A stretch of DNA of 38,987 nt from Symsagittifera roscoffensis (taxonomy: Eukaryota > Xenacoelomorpha > Acoela > Convolutidae), in NCBI RefSeq assembly GCF_963678635.1, contig NW_026970820.1, positions 2,358,001-2,396,987 on the forward strand, read 5' to 3'. The notes under the pieces were generated by a model, which did no database searches, had not been told where the DNA came from, and worked only from the letters and a program-made list of their open reading frames with translations. The first letter of the stretch is position 1. Every line of letters starts with the position of its first letter. Of this stretch, positions 1 through 9,849 are shown piece by piece. The position numbers and the translations under genes were made by a program.

Positions 1-97
1 TTTATTTTCCTAATTAGGTATTTTTTCTAGTTGACCGGCAAGGAAACCCTACCCTTGCCTAAAGGATTCACAAAGCCGGACCGCGACGACCACCTAG
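1..97 (+). repeat. Partial unit 0: tail of an additional unit class
   Basis: This is the 3' tail of a repeat unit that began before the window. It ends in GACCACCTAG, like the other junctions. Its tail stem-loop at 37-59 pairs GGCAAGG with CCTTGCC around a loop containing CCCTA. That stem is found in no other unit here, yet it ends 38 bases before the end of CTAG, the same spacing as in classes A, B and C. I infer an additional unit class upstream. The body cannot be described because only 97 bases are present. Confidence 0.75.
37..59. other. Tail stem-loop, unit 0 form
   Basis: GGCAAGG pairs with CCTTGCC (7 bp) around AAACCCTAC. The stem has no G4/C4 block, unlike all other classes, but the CCCTA loop core and the 38-base spacing are kept. 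Confidence 0.75.
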
Positions 98-187
98 ATA
101 GGTCAGTGACCTGCGGTGCATGGGTGTTATGGGCTTGATTCGTCAGCATTGGCCTGGGGGCCATTAGCTTCAAGACATGTGGCACTC

Positions 188-224
188 GCAGAAAAAGAGC
201 ACCCGAAGGGTGCTCTTTTTCTGC
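188..224. other. HP1 hairpin, class A form
   Basis: A perfect inverted repeat: 17 bases from GCAGAAAAAGAGCACCC pair with the right arm, separated by GAA. The same 37 bases recur unchanged at 1824-1860, 11571-11607, 26357-26393 and 36979-37015. It lies 90 bases into the unit. Function unknown; it could act as RNA or as extruded DNA. Confidence 0.9.
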
Positions 225-362
225 TCGAATGTCTTGTGAAACGGTATCTGATGAACTTTGTAGGGTGTCACAAAAGCAACATGACAAAACGTTCTGTATC
301 TGATCAGTAATGGTCAAAAAAGATTTATGGCACTTTCAATGACTGAAGCTACACCTGATCGG

Positions 363-372
363 TCTCTAGAGA
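363..372. other. TCTCTAGAGA palindrome
   Basis: Perfect 10-base palindrome about 40 bases upstream of HP2, just after TGATCA or TGATCG. It is kept in A and B units (in unit 4 after TGATAA), reduced in C, and absent at the equivalent place in D and E. Confidence 0.6.
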
Positions 373-414
373 ACTCTAAAAAAAGTAACTTATACTTTTC
401 AGTGACTCAGGAAG

Positions 415-454
415 AGGACTGTTTCAACGAAAACAAGTTTTCGGAAACAGTCCT
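415..454. other. HP2 hairpin, class A form
   Basis: AGGACTGTTTC pairs with GAAACAGTCCT (11 bp). After two unpaired A residues an inner CGAAAAC pairs with GTTTTCG over a two-base gap. Perfect in all five A units. It sits just after a TTTTTCAGTGA string, or a TTTTCAGTGA string in this copy. Confidence 0.9.
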
Positions 455-610
455 ATTATTTTTCTTGGAGCTTATTTTCAAGTACGTGGGCTTTCAATTG
501 TGACTAATAGCTGAATTAGACTTGGAATTTGTCCCAAAAAAGTTAAGTTTGTCTCAAATTGATTAGAAGCAATAGAAAAAAAATTTTTTTTTTATTTGAT
601 AAAAATACTT

Positions 611-1600
611 GAGTCAGAAACGTGAAAAATCCCTTTTTTCAAAAAGTCATAAAAAGTAATTCAAATTGCATTGAATCACTAAACTACAATATATGAACCT
701 GTTCAGATTGGTTTTCATGAACAAAGCCGTAAAATTTCTATATTTAGAGAAAAGGCAAAAAAACACCTTTTTGGTTAACGGAAAAAGGTAGATAAATCGG
801 GTAAAGTCGTCTTCAAACCTATAGGACCGAAAAGAGATCTAATTGAGGTATATATGTAGTGTCCCTTGTAAAGTCACATGCAAAAAAAATGAAACAATTG
901 TGGTGGCCACTTCAGTAAACAAGACTTTTTTTTCGGACTTTGGCCATTTTTATTTGTAGTAAAGTAGTAGTAAGTTACCAGAGAAAAAAAAGTTGTAAAA
1001 ACCAAAATTTTTGACCAATTTTGACAATTAAATACTCTATACCTACTAAAATGACTTAGGCAAGCTCAAATATGCCATCAAAACTCATTTTTTCTCACTT
1101 TTCAAAATTTTTTGATTTTTTGATATAAAATGTTGAGTCAGAAACGTGAAATATCAGTTTATTTCAAAAAGCCAAAAAAAGTTGTTCCAATCAATTTGTT
1201 TCACTTAAACATAATTTTTAAACCTTTTCAGAATGGTTTTCATGTTTAAAGCTGAAACTTTACACATTTTGAGAAAAGTGGAAAAAATAACTTTTTAGTT
1301 ACAAAAAAACCATCATTTTTGTTGCAGTTTTTAAAAAAAATCAAATTTTTAAGAAAAACAAATTTTCCCAAATTTACATAATTGGGCTCCCAAAACAGTC
1401 TACTTTCATCCATTCCTCATCAAAAAACCCCAATTTCTCAACCAAAACTGAGTTATTGAGTCATTTTTACCAAAAAACGTGTTTTTCCCTGTTTTTCCCC
1501 CTTTTTCCCACTATAAGTCAACGCATAACAAAATTTTGGGAAAACGGAGGAAAAGTGTATCCTTAGAATTGCATTTTAGGCCCGCATGCCAATTTTTATC
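611..1600 (+). repeat. Two diverged monomer copies inside a class A unit
   Basis: GAGTCAGAAACGTG at 611 and 1135 (spacing 524) opens two parallel runs containing a CTGTTCAGA-like string (CTTTTCAGA in the second), GGTTTTCATG, GAGAAAAG and a (T)GGTTAAC or TAGTTAC string. In unit 3 the same markers are 521 apart. The second copy is lengthened by about 180 bases (TTTTGTTGCAG to a CTCCCAAAACAG or CTCCCCAAACAG string) also found in class C, so the GCATGC-to-GCATGC distance in unit 3 is 706. Confidence 0.8.
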
Positions 1601-1673
1601 GAATTCTATCCCGACAATTTTGAGATCAGCACTTTTTCCGAGCAAATAGTCATACCGTTATAATTCTTTGGCC

Positions 1674-1695
1674 GTTCGGGGCCCCTACCCCAAAC
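1674..1695. other. Tail stem-loop, class A form
   Basis: GTTCGGGG pairs with CCCCAAAC around CCCCTA. The one imperfect position is C-A on the + strand and G-U on the - strand. Downstream there is a second small hairpin, CGCC-GAA-GGCG, 9 bases before CTAG. Confidence 0.75.
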
Positions 1696-1733
1696 TAACT
1701 AAACAAAGACGCCGAAGGCGGACGGCCACCTAG

Positions 1734-3374
1734 ATAGGTCAGTGACCTGCGGTGCATGGGTGTTATGGGCTTGATTCGTCAGCATTGGCCTGGGGGCCAT
1801 TAGCTTCAAGACATGTGGCACTCGCAGAAAAAGAGCACCCGAAGGGTGCTCTTTTTCTGCTCGAATGTCTTGTGAAACGGTATCTGATGAACTTTGTAGG
1901 GTGTTTTAAAAGCAACATGACAAAACTTTCTGTATCTGATCAGTAATGGTCAAAAAAGATTTATGACACTTTCAATGACTGAAGCTACACCTGATCAGTC
2001 TCTAGAGAACTCTAAAACAAAGTAACTTATATTTTTCAGTGACTCATGAAGAGGACTGTTTCAACGAAAACAAGTTTTCGGAAACAGTCCTAATGTTTTT
2101 CTTGGAGCTCATTTTTAAGTACGTGGACTTTCAATTGTGACTAATAGTTGAATTAGACTTGGAATTTGTCCCAAAAAAGTTAAGTTTGTCTCAAATTGAT
2201 TAGAAGCAATGGAAAAAAAAAAAACTTTTTTTTATTTGACAAAAATACTTGAGTCAGAAACGTGAAAAATTCCTTTTTTTTCATAAAGTCATAAGAAGTA
2301 GTTCAATTTGCATTAAATCACTAAACTAGAATAATTGAACCTGTTCAGATTGGTTTTCACGAACAAAGTCGTAAAATTTCCATATTTAGAGAAAAGGCAA
2401 AAAAACACCTTTTTGGTTAACTGAAAAAGGTAGATAAATCGGATAAAGTCGTCTTCAAACCTATAGGACCGAAAAATGATGTAATTGAGGTATATATGTA
2501 GTGTCCCTTGTAAGGTCACATGCAAAAAGGTGAAACAATTGGGGCGGCCACTTCAGAAAACCAGACTATTTTTCGGACTTTGGCCATTTTTATTTGTAGT
2601 AAAGAAGTAGTAAGTTACCAGAGAAAAAAAATTTGTAAAAACCCAAATTTTCATCCAATTTTGACAATTAAATACTCTATACCTACTAAAATGGCTATGG
2701 CAAGCTCAAATATGCCATCAAAACTCATTTTTTCTCACTTTTTAAATTTTTTGTTTTTTTTGATATAAAATGTTGAGTCAGAAACGTGAAAAATCAGTTT
2801 TTTTCAAAAAGTCAAAAAAAGTTGTTCCAATCAATTTGTTTCACTAAAACACAATTTCTCAGCCTGTTCAGAATGGTTTTCATGTTTAAAGCTGAAACTT
2901 TACACATTTTGAGAAAAGTGGAAAAAATAACTTTTTAGTTACAAAAAAACCATCATTTTTGTTGCATTTTTTGAGAAAACTCAAATTTTTAAGAAAAACA
3001 AGTTTTCTTTAACCTACATAATTGGGCTCCTAAAACAGTCTACTTTCATCCATTCTTCATCAAATTACCCCAATTTGTTAACCAAAATAGAGTTACTGAG
3101 CCATTTTTACCAAAAAACGTGGTTTTTCCCTGTTTTTCCCCATTTTTCCCACAATAAGTCAACGCATAACAAAATTTTGGGAAAACGGAGCAAAAGTGTA
3201 TCCTTAGAATTGCATTTTAGGCCCGCATGCCAATTTTTATCGAATTCTATCCCGACAATTTTGAGATCAGCACTTTTTCCGAGCAAATAGTCATACCGTT
3301 ATAATTCTTTGGCCGTTCGGGGCCCCTACCCCAAACTCACTAAACAAAGACGCCGAAGGCGGACGGCCACCTAG
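1734..3374 (+). repeat. Unit 2, class A satellite repeat (1641 bp)
   Basis: HP1 is at 1824-1860, HP2 at 2052-2091 and the tail stem-loop at 3315-3336. Private variants such as GGGTGTTTTAAAAGC (where other A units read GGGTGTCACAAAAGC) and AAAACCAGACTATTTTT are shared only with unit 16, which has the same length, so these two are recent copies about 24.5 kb apart. It is followed by a class B unit. Confidence 0.95.
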
Positions 3375-3417
3375 TTGTCACTGTGGCCCCGCTAATTAAG
3401 TGACTTTTGACGAGTGG

Positions 3418-3444
3418 GTTCCGCGGGGGGCGGAGCAGGGGAAC
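3418..3444. other. GC-rich dyad in B and C heads
   Basis: GTTCC pairs with GGAAC over a G-rich stretch; an alternative is TCCGC with GCGGA around GGGGG. The two foldings are mutually exclusive. Present in every B head and, with changes, in C heads. Confidence 0.5.
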
Positions 3445-3457
3445 GCTTAACGCACTC

Positions 3458-3491
3458 GCAAAAGGAGCACCCTTCGGGTGCTCTTTTTTGC
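3458..3491. other. HP1 hairpin, class B form
   Basis: GAGCACCC pairs with GGGTGCTC around TTC, extended by a G-T wobble, four A-T pairs, one bulged T and a GC clamp. The loop TTC is the reverse complement of the class A loop GAA, so the core is flipped relative to class A. The GC stem plus T6 resembles a bacterial intrinsic terminator, but nothing else here is bacterial. Recurs in all B units; C units have loop TCC. Confidence 0.85.
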
Positions 3492-3682
3492 TCGAAAGTT
3501 TTCTGAAACGGTATCTGATGAACTTTGTAAGGTGTCACAAAAGCAACAACACAAAACATTCTGTATGTGATTAGAAAAGATCGAAAAAGATTTCTCATAC
3601 TTTCAATGACTGAATCTACACCTGATCAGTCTCTAGAGAACTCTAAACCAAAGTAACTTATGTTTTTCAGTGATTCATGAAG

Positions 3683-3722
3683 AGGACCGTTCCAACGAAA
3701 ACAAGTTTTCGGAAACAGTCCT
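3683..3722 (-). other. HP2 hairpin, class B form
   Basis: The left arm reads AGGACCGTTCC, with two T-to-C changes relative to class A. Read on the + strand these are C-A mismatches; read on the - strand both become G-U wobble pairs, so an RNA from the - strand would keep all 11 pairs. Inner CGAAAAC/GTTTTCG stem unchanged. The strand given is this inference, not proof of transcription. Confidence 0.65.
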
Positions 3723-4944
3723 CATATTTTTTTTCGAAGCCATTGTCAAGTACGTGGACTTTCAATTGTGACTAATAGCTGAATTGGACTTGGAATTTGT
3801 CCCAAAGAGGTTAAGTTTGTCTCAAATTGATTAGAAGCAAAAGAAAAAATAAAAAAAATTTTTATTTGGAAAAAAAAGTTGAGACAGAAACGTGAAAAAA
3901 CCCATTTTTCAAAAGTCATTATAAGTAGCTCCAATTGGCTTAAATCACTAGACTACAATATATGAACCTGTTCAGAATGGTTTTCAAGACCAAAGCCGTA
4001 AAATTTCCATATTTAGAGAAAAGGCAAAAAAAAACAACTTTTTGGTTAACTCAAAAAGGTAGATAAATCGGGTAAAGTCGTCTTCAAACCTATAGGATTG
4101 AGCAGTGATCTAAATAGGGTGTATATGTAGTGTCCTTGTTAGGTCGCATGCAAAAAACTAGAACAGTTTTGTTGGCCACTTCCGAAATTAAGACTTTTTT
4201 TTCGAAATTTGGCCATTTTTTTTTGTAGTAAAATAGTAGTAAAATAGCCGAGAAAAAAAATTGTAAAAACCATAATTTTTATTCAATTTTGACGTTTAAA
4301 TACTCTTTACCTTCTAAAATGTCTATGGCAAGCTCAAATAAGCCATCAAAATTCATTTTTTCTCACTTTTTAAAATTTTTGTTTTTTTGATATACAATGT
4401 TGAGTCAGAAACGTAAAAAATCATTTTTTTTCAAAAAGTCAAAATGAAGTGTTCCAATCAATTTGTTTCACTAAAACACACTTTATGAACCTGTTCAGAA
4501 TGTGTTTTTGGGTTAGAGCCGAAAATTCACCCATTTTGAGAAAAGTGGAAAAAACACCTTTTTAGTTACAAAAAAAACATCATTTTTGTTGCAGTTTTTG
4601 AAAAAACTCAAATTTTTGAGAGGAAAATTTTTTCTCAAACTTTTATAATTGGGCTCCCCAAACAGTCTACTTTCATCCATTTCTTGTCAATTAACCCCAT
4701 TTTTTGAACTAAAACAGAGTTAATAGGTGATTTTTATCGAAAAACGTGTTTTTTACCATTTTTGCCCCCCATTTCCCTCTATAAGTCAACACATAACAAA
4801 ATTTTGGCAAAACGGGGCAAAAGTGTATCCTTAGAATTTCAATACGGGGCTGCATGCAAAAAATTAGGGAATTCTGACCTCCAGTTTTCGAGAACACGAC
4901 TTATTCTCCATGAAAAGGGTAAAAGGTAATTGTTCCTTCGAACC

Positions 4945-4965
4945 GACGGGGCCCCTTCCCCTGTC
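4945..4965. other. Tail stem-loop, class B/C form
   Basis: GACGGGG pairs with CCCC and GTC with one bulged T, loop CCCCTT. It ends 38 bases before the end of CTAG. All B units keep it; C units differ only in unit 6, which has one extra C in the loop. Confidence 0.75.
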
Positions 4966-5003
4966 TCTGCTGAACGCCATAGCCGGACGCGGCGGCCACC
5001 TAG

Positions 5004-6635
5004 TTGTCACTGTGGCCCCGCTAAGTAAGTGACTTTTTTTTGACGAGTGGGTTCCGCGGGGGGCGGAGCAGGGGAACGCTTAACGCACTCGCAAAAGGAG
5101 CACCCTTCGGGTGCTCTTTTTTGCTCGAAAGTTTTCTGAAACGGTATCTGATGAACTTTGTTAGGTGTCACAAAAGCAACAACAAAAAACTTTCTGTATG
5201 TGATTAGAAAAGATCAAAAAAGATTTCTCATACTTTCAATGACTGAATCTACACCTGATAAGTCTCTAGAGAACTCTAAACCAAAGTAACTTATGTTTTT
5301 CAGTGATTCATGAAGAGGACCGTTCCAACGAAAACAAGTTTTCGGAAACAGTCCTCATATTTTTTTTCGAGCACATTGTAAAGTACGTGGACTTTCAATT
5401 GTGACTAATAGCTGAATTGGACTTGGAATTTGTCCCAAAGAGGTTAAGTTTGTCTCAAATTGATTAGAAGCAAAAGAAAAAATAAAAAAAAATTTTATTT
5501 GGAAAAAAAAGTTGAGTCAGAAACGTGAAAAAACCCTTTATTCAAAAGTCACTAAAAGTAGCTCCAATTGGCTTAAATCACTAGACTACAATATATGAAC
5601 CTGTTCAGAATGGTTTTCAAGACCAAAGCCGTAAAACTTCCATATTTAGAGAAAAGGCAAAAAAAACACGTTTTTGGTTAACTCAAAGAGGTAGATAAAT
5701 CGGGTAAAGTCGTCTTCAGACCTATAGGATCGAGAAGTGATCTAAATAGGGTATATATGTAGTGTCCCTGTTAGGTCGCATGCAAAAAACTAGAACAGTT
5801 TTGTTGGCCACTTCCGAAATTAAGACTTTTTTTTCGAAATTTGGCCATTTTAATTTGTAGTAAAATAGTAGTAAAATAGCCGAGAAAAAAAATTGTAAAA
5901 ACCATAATTTTTATTCAATTTTGACCTTTAAATACTCTATACGTACTAAAATGTCTATGGCAAGCTCAAATAAGCCATCAAAATTCATTTTTTCTCACTT
6001 TTTAAAATTTTTGTTTTTTTGATTTACAATGTTGAGTCAGAAACGTAAAAAATCAATTTTTTTCAAAAAGTCAAAATAAAGTGATCCGATCAATTTGTTT
6101 CACTAAAACACACTTTATGAACCTGTTCAGAATGTGTTTTTGGGTTAGAGCCGAAAATTCACCCATTTTGAGAAAAGTGGAAAAAACACCTTTTTAGTTA
6201 CAAAAAAACCATCATTTTTGTTGCAGTTTTTGGAAAAAATCATATTTTTGAGGAAAAAAAAATTTCTCAAACCTTTATATTTAGGCTCCCCAAACAGTCT
6301 ACTTTCATCCATTTATTGTCAATATACCCCATTTTTTGAACCAAAACAGAGTTAATAGGTGATTTTTATCAAAAAACGTGTTTTTTACCATTTTTGCCCC
6401 CCATTTCCCTCTATAAGTCAACACATAACAAAATTTTGGCAAAACGGGGCAAAAGTGTATCCTTAGAATTTCAATACGAGGCTGCATGCAAAAAATTAGG
6501 GAATTCTGACCTACAGTTTTCGAGAACAGGACTTATTCTCCATGAAAAGGGTAAAAGGTAATTGTTCCTTCGAACCGACGGGGCCCCTTCCCCTGTCTCT
6601 GCTGAACGCCATAGCCGGACGCGGCGGCCACCTAG
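5004..6635 (+). repeat. Unit 4, class B satellite repeat (1632 bp)
   Basis: HP1 is at 5091-5124, HP2 at 5316-5355 and the tail stem-loop at 6577-6597. The head has a local expansion of a T run (GTGACTTTTTTTTGACG) relative to other B units. The tail keeps the longer B variant (CATGAAAAGGGTAAAAGG before the stem-loop) also present in units 3, 9 and 15. No gene is recognised. Confidence 0.94.
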
Positions 6636-8264
6636 TTGTCACTGTGGCCCCGCTGTATTCTTGACTTTTGAGGAGAAGGTTCCGCGGGGGGCGGAGCAGG
6701 GGAACGCTTAACGCACTCGCAAAAGGAGCACCCTTCGGGTGCTCATTTTTGCTCGAAAGTTTTCTGAAACGGTATCTGATGAACTTTGTAAGGTGTCACA
6801 AAAGCAACAACACAAAACATTCTGTATGTGATTAGAAAAGTTCAAAAAAAATTTCTCATACTTTCAATGACTGAATCTACACCTGATCAGTCTCTAGAGA
6901 ACTCTAAACCAAAGTAACTTTTGTTTTTCAGTGATTCATGAAGAGGACTGTTCCAACGAAAACAAGTTTTCGGAAACAGTCCTCATATTTTTTTTCGAGC
7001 CCATTGTCAAGTACGTGAACTTTCAATTGTGAATTATAGCTGAATTGGACGTGGAATTTGTCCCAAAAAGGTTAAGTTTGTCTCAAATTGATTAGAAGCA
7101 AAAGAAAAAATAAACATTTTTTTTTATTTGCAAAAAAAAGTTGAGTCAGAAACGTGAAAAAATCCTTTTTTCAAAAGTCATAAAAAGTAGCTCCAATTTT
7201 CTTAAATCACTAGGCTACAATATAAGAACCTGTTTAGGATGGTTTCCATGACCAAAGCCGTAACATTTCCATATTTAGAGAAAAGGCAAAAAAAACAATT
7301 TTTTGGTTAACTCAAAAAGGTAGATAAATCGGGTAAAGTCGTCTTCAAACCTATAGGATCGAAAAGTGATCTATATAGGGTATACATGTAGTGTCCTTGT
7401 TAGGTCGCATGCAAAAAAATAGAACAGTTTTGTTGGCCACTTCCGAAATTAGGACTTTTTTTTCGAAATTTGGCCATTTTTTTTTGTAGTAAAATAGTAG
7501 TAAAACAGCCGAGAAAAAAAATTGTAAAAACCAAAATTTTTATCCAATTTTGACGTTTAAATACTCTATACCTACTAAAATGTCTATGGCAAGCTCAAAT
7601 AAGCCATCAAAATTCATTTTTTCTCACTTTTTAAAATATTTGTTTTTTTGATATACAATGTTGAGTCAGAAACGTGAAAAATCAATTTTTTTCAAAAAGT
7701 CAAAATAAAGTGTTCCAATCAATTTGTTTCACTAAAACACACTTTATGAACCTGTTCAGAATGGGTTTTTGGGTTAAAGCCGAAAATTCACCCATTTTGA
7801 GAAAAGTGGAAAAAACACCTTTTTAGTTACAAAAAAACCATCATTTTTGTTGCAGTTTTTGAAAAAAATCAAATTTTTGAGATAAAAATTTTTTCTCAAA
7901 CCTTTATATTTAGGTTTCCCAAACAGTCTACTTTCATCCATTCTCCATCAATATACCCCATTTTTTGAACCAAAACAGAGTTAATAGGTGATTTTTATCA
8001 AAAAACCTGTTTTTTACCATTTTTGCCCCCCATTTCCCTCTATAAGTCAACACATAACAAAATTTAGGCAAAACGGGGCAAAAGTGTATCCTTAGAATTT
8101 CAATACGGGGCTGCATGCAAAAAATTAGGGAATTCTGACCTCCAGTTTTCGAGAACACGACTTATTCTGCACGAAAGGTAATATAGGTAAATGTTCTTTC
8201 GAACCGACGGGGCCCCTTCCCCTGTCTCTACTGAACGCCAAAGCCGGACGCGGCGGCCACCTAG
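6636..8264 (+). repeat. Unit 5, class B' satellite repeat (1629 bp)
   Basis: The B' head reads CCCCGCTGTATTCTTGAC and TTTTGAGGAGAAGG in place of AATTAAGTGAC and GACGAGTGGG. HP1 is at 6719-6752, with one T-to-A change after the stem (GCTCATTTTTGC). HP2 at 6944-6983 has only one of the two B-class stem changes, making it intermediate between A and B. The tail stem-loop is at 8206-8226. The body marker AAGAACCTGTTTAGGATGG is shared with units 17 and 19. It precedes a C unit, as unit 19 does. Confidence 0.94.
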
Positions 8265-9849
8265 ATGTTTTTGTGGCCCCGCTTTTTTAGTGACTTTTGA
8301 CGAGTAGGTTCCGCTGGGGGCGGAGCAGGGGAACGCTAAACGCATTCGCAAAAAAGACCACCCTCCGGGTGCTCTTTTTTTGCTCGAAAGTCTTGTGAAA
8401 CCATTTGGAACTGTAAATATTGGAAGCAGTTACACACAAAACTTTATGCATCTTTGTGATCATAGTCACAAGTGGTTTTCGACAGCTTCTATAACTCAAT
8501 CTTGACATGATCTATTTCTAAAATGGCCAGAATAAAGTGATTTTACGTTTTTCAATGATTCTTGAAGAGGACTGTCTCAACGAAAACAAGTTTTCGGAAA
8601 CAGTCCTGGTAACTTATTTTTGATCTCGTTTTCGAGTCTATCGACTTTCAGTCGTAATTAGTAGGCTAACAGGACCTATATTAGGTATTAAAAAGATTGA
8701 GTTTGTATCAAAAGCAAGAGATACAAAAACATGAAAAAAGTTCAAAAAATTTCAAAAATTTAAAAAATTTGAAAAAATTTTCCAAAAAACTTGATTTTTT
8801 GTTTTGTCATAAAATAACAAAAAATTGACGTAAAATGAACTTTCAATAGTCCATTTTGACTAATTTTTACGATTCAAGCACATTTTAACTTAATAACAAC
8901 ATTAAAAAAACCACTGGAAAGGGTGTTTTTCAGCAAACGCCCTTTTTGACCACACCTACGAAATTCATAACTTTTTATCTAACAAATATAGAGACCTCGG
9001 GTTTTTTGCATTGTAATCGGCATACTATAGACTACCTCTCGCGTGCTGAAACGAACAATTTTTCTCTTTAATTTTTCCCGCAATTTCGAATTAGGGCGTT
9101 TTTTGGCTATTTTTGGTCCTTTTGGGCGGTAAAAAGTCAAACTTAGAGACAACTGTCAAAAAATCTGTTATCACATGATAGAGTCAACATGCCATGGCGT
9201 ACCAAATAGTGTCCTGATTCAGACTAAAATTGCCCTCTAATTGTCCGTGGGGGGAGGAAATTGAAAACTTTTATTTTTGGCGGGAAAATTTGAAAATTTT
9301 CAAAAAAACATTTACTCCACAGACAACGGTTTTAAACTAATGTTGGCATGGCACACAATTTATTGCTTCATAACTAGGGTCGATTTCTGCCGGGAACATT
9401 GATTTTTTAAAAAAATGACCAAAATTTTTGTTGCATTTTTTCAAAAAAATCAAAATTTTGAGAGAAAAAAAGTTTAAAAATCCTACATATTTAAGCTCCC
9501 CAAACTGTCTACTTTCATCCATTCCCTATCAATATAACCCATTTTCTCAACCAAAATCGAGTTATGGGGCCAAAAAGTCAAAAAACGTGAAAAAACGACA
9601 TTTCACGCCCATTTTCGCCCCAAAAGTACCACACATAATGTTTTTTCGGAAAAACGTCACAAGAGTTTTCGTCTTATCTCAAAAAGTTTCAGGGGGGTTG
9701 GCAAAATTTCAGAGAGATCTGACCTACAGTTTTCGAGAACTTGACTTTTTCTGCAAGAAAAGAATAAAAGGTAAATGTTCCTTCGAACCGACGGGGCCCC
9801 CTTCCCCTGTCTCTACTGAACGCCGAAGTCGGATGCGGCGGCCACCTAG
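8265..9849 (+). repeat. Unit 6, class C satellite repeat (1585 bp)
   Basis: The head is ATGTTTTTGTGGCCCCGCT. HP1 at 8348-8383 has a TCC loop and one C-C mismatch in its stem (GACCACCC). HP2 at 8568-8607 has one T-to-C change. The body is largely unrelated to A and B until a shared segment begins near 9430 (TTTTGTTGCA, then AAGCTCCCCAAAC). A C-specific hairpin lies at 8918-8945. GGCGGGAAAATTTG-type patches occur near 9280. The tail stem-loop at 9790-9811 has one extra C in its loop. The longest reading frame, 9428-9925, runs through the unit boundary and shows no domain, so I do not call it a gene. Confidence 0.94.
8918..8945. other. Class C-specific hairpin
   Basis: AAAGGGTGTTT pairs with AAACGCCCTTT (11 positions, one T-G wobble on the + strand) around TTCAGC. 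Repeated at 33451-33478 in unit 20. Not found in A, B, D or E. Confidence 0.75.

Larger units (their letters stand above)
98..1733 (+). repeat. Unit 1, class A satellite repeat (1636 bp)
   Basis: The class A head starts ATAGGTCAGTGACC, containing the dyad GGTCAGTGACC (101-111) and a small TGGCC/GGCCA hairpin (150-163). HP1 at 188-224 is a perfect 17-bp stem with a GAA loop. HP2 at 415-454 has a perfect 11-bp outer stem. The AT-rich body holds two diverged copies of an older monomer, marked by GAGTCAGAAACG at 611 and 1135. The tail has the GTTCGGGG/CCCCAAAC stem-loop at 1674-1695. The head matches unit 8 closely (GACTCAGGAAGAGG, GGAGCTTATTTTC) but the body differs from unit 8, so it looks mosaic. 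No credible gene is seen. Confidence 0.95.
3375..5003 (+). repeat. Unit 3, class B satellite repeat (1629 bp)
   Basis: The class B head is TTGTCACTGTGGCCCCGCT followed by a G-rich segment with a GTTCC/GGAAC dyad (3418-3444). HP1 is at 3458-3491 with a TTC loop. HP2 at 3683-3722 carries two T-to-C changes in its left arm. The monomer markers are at 3881 and 4402. GCATGC boxes lie at 4146 and 4852. The tail stem-loop is at 4945-4965. Variants CATTATAAGTAG and TGAACTAAAACAG are shared with unit 15, its near-identical copy. Confidence 0.95.

Noticed and set aside
116-310. Plus-strand 64-codon frame in class A heads (MHGCYGLDSS...)
   Set aside because: It spans the perfect HP1 hairpin, whose arms dictate the amino acids, and it is absent from every other class. 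The hairpin explains the conservation better.
957-980. 5' splice-like GTAAGTTA in class A bodies as part of an intron
   Set aside because: Replaced by GTAAAATA in class B at the same place and no adjoining coding sequence, so there is nothing to splice.
3458-3491. Bacterial intrinsic terminator (GC hairpin followed by T6)
   Set aside because: The shape fits, but it sits at the start of a eukaryote-like satellite unit with no gene upstream. The CTTCGG tetraloop register would need a bulge; the best fold has a three-base loop.
4709-4897. Minus-strand frame of 60-74 codons beginning MFSKTGGQNSL, found in most B units
   Set aside because: It recurs only because B units are near-identical, its 3' end varies by unit, class A and D lack it, and I recognise no domain or codon-level constraint.
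4935-4950. Pol III B-box-like string on the minus strand (GGTTCGAAGG)
   Set aside because: Its last position departs from the consensus, no A box at suitable distance was seen, and class A, D and E tails lack it.
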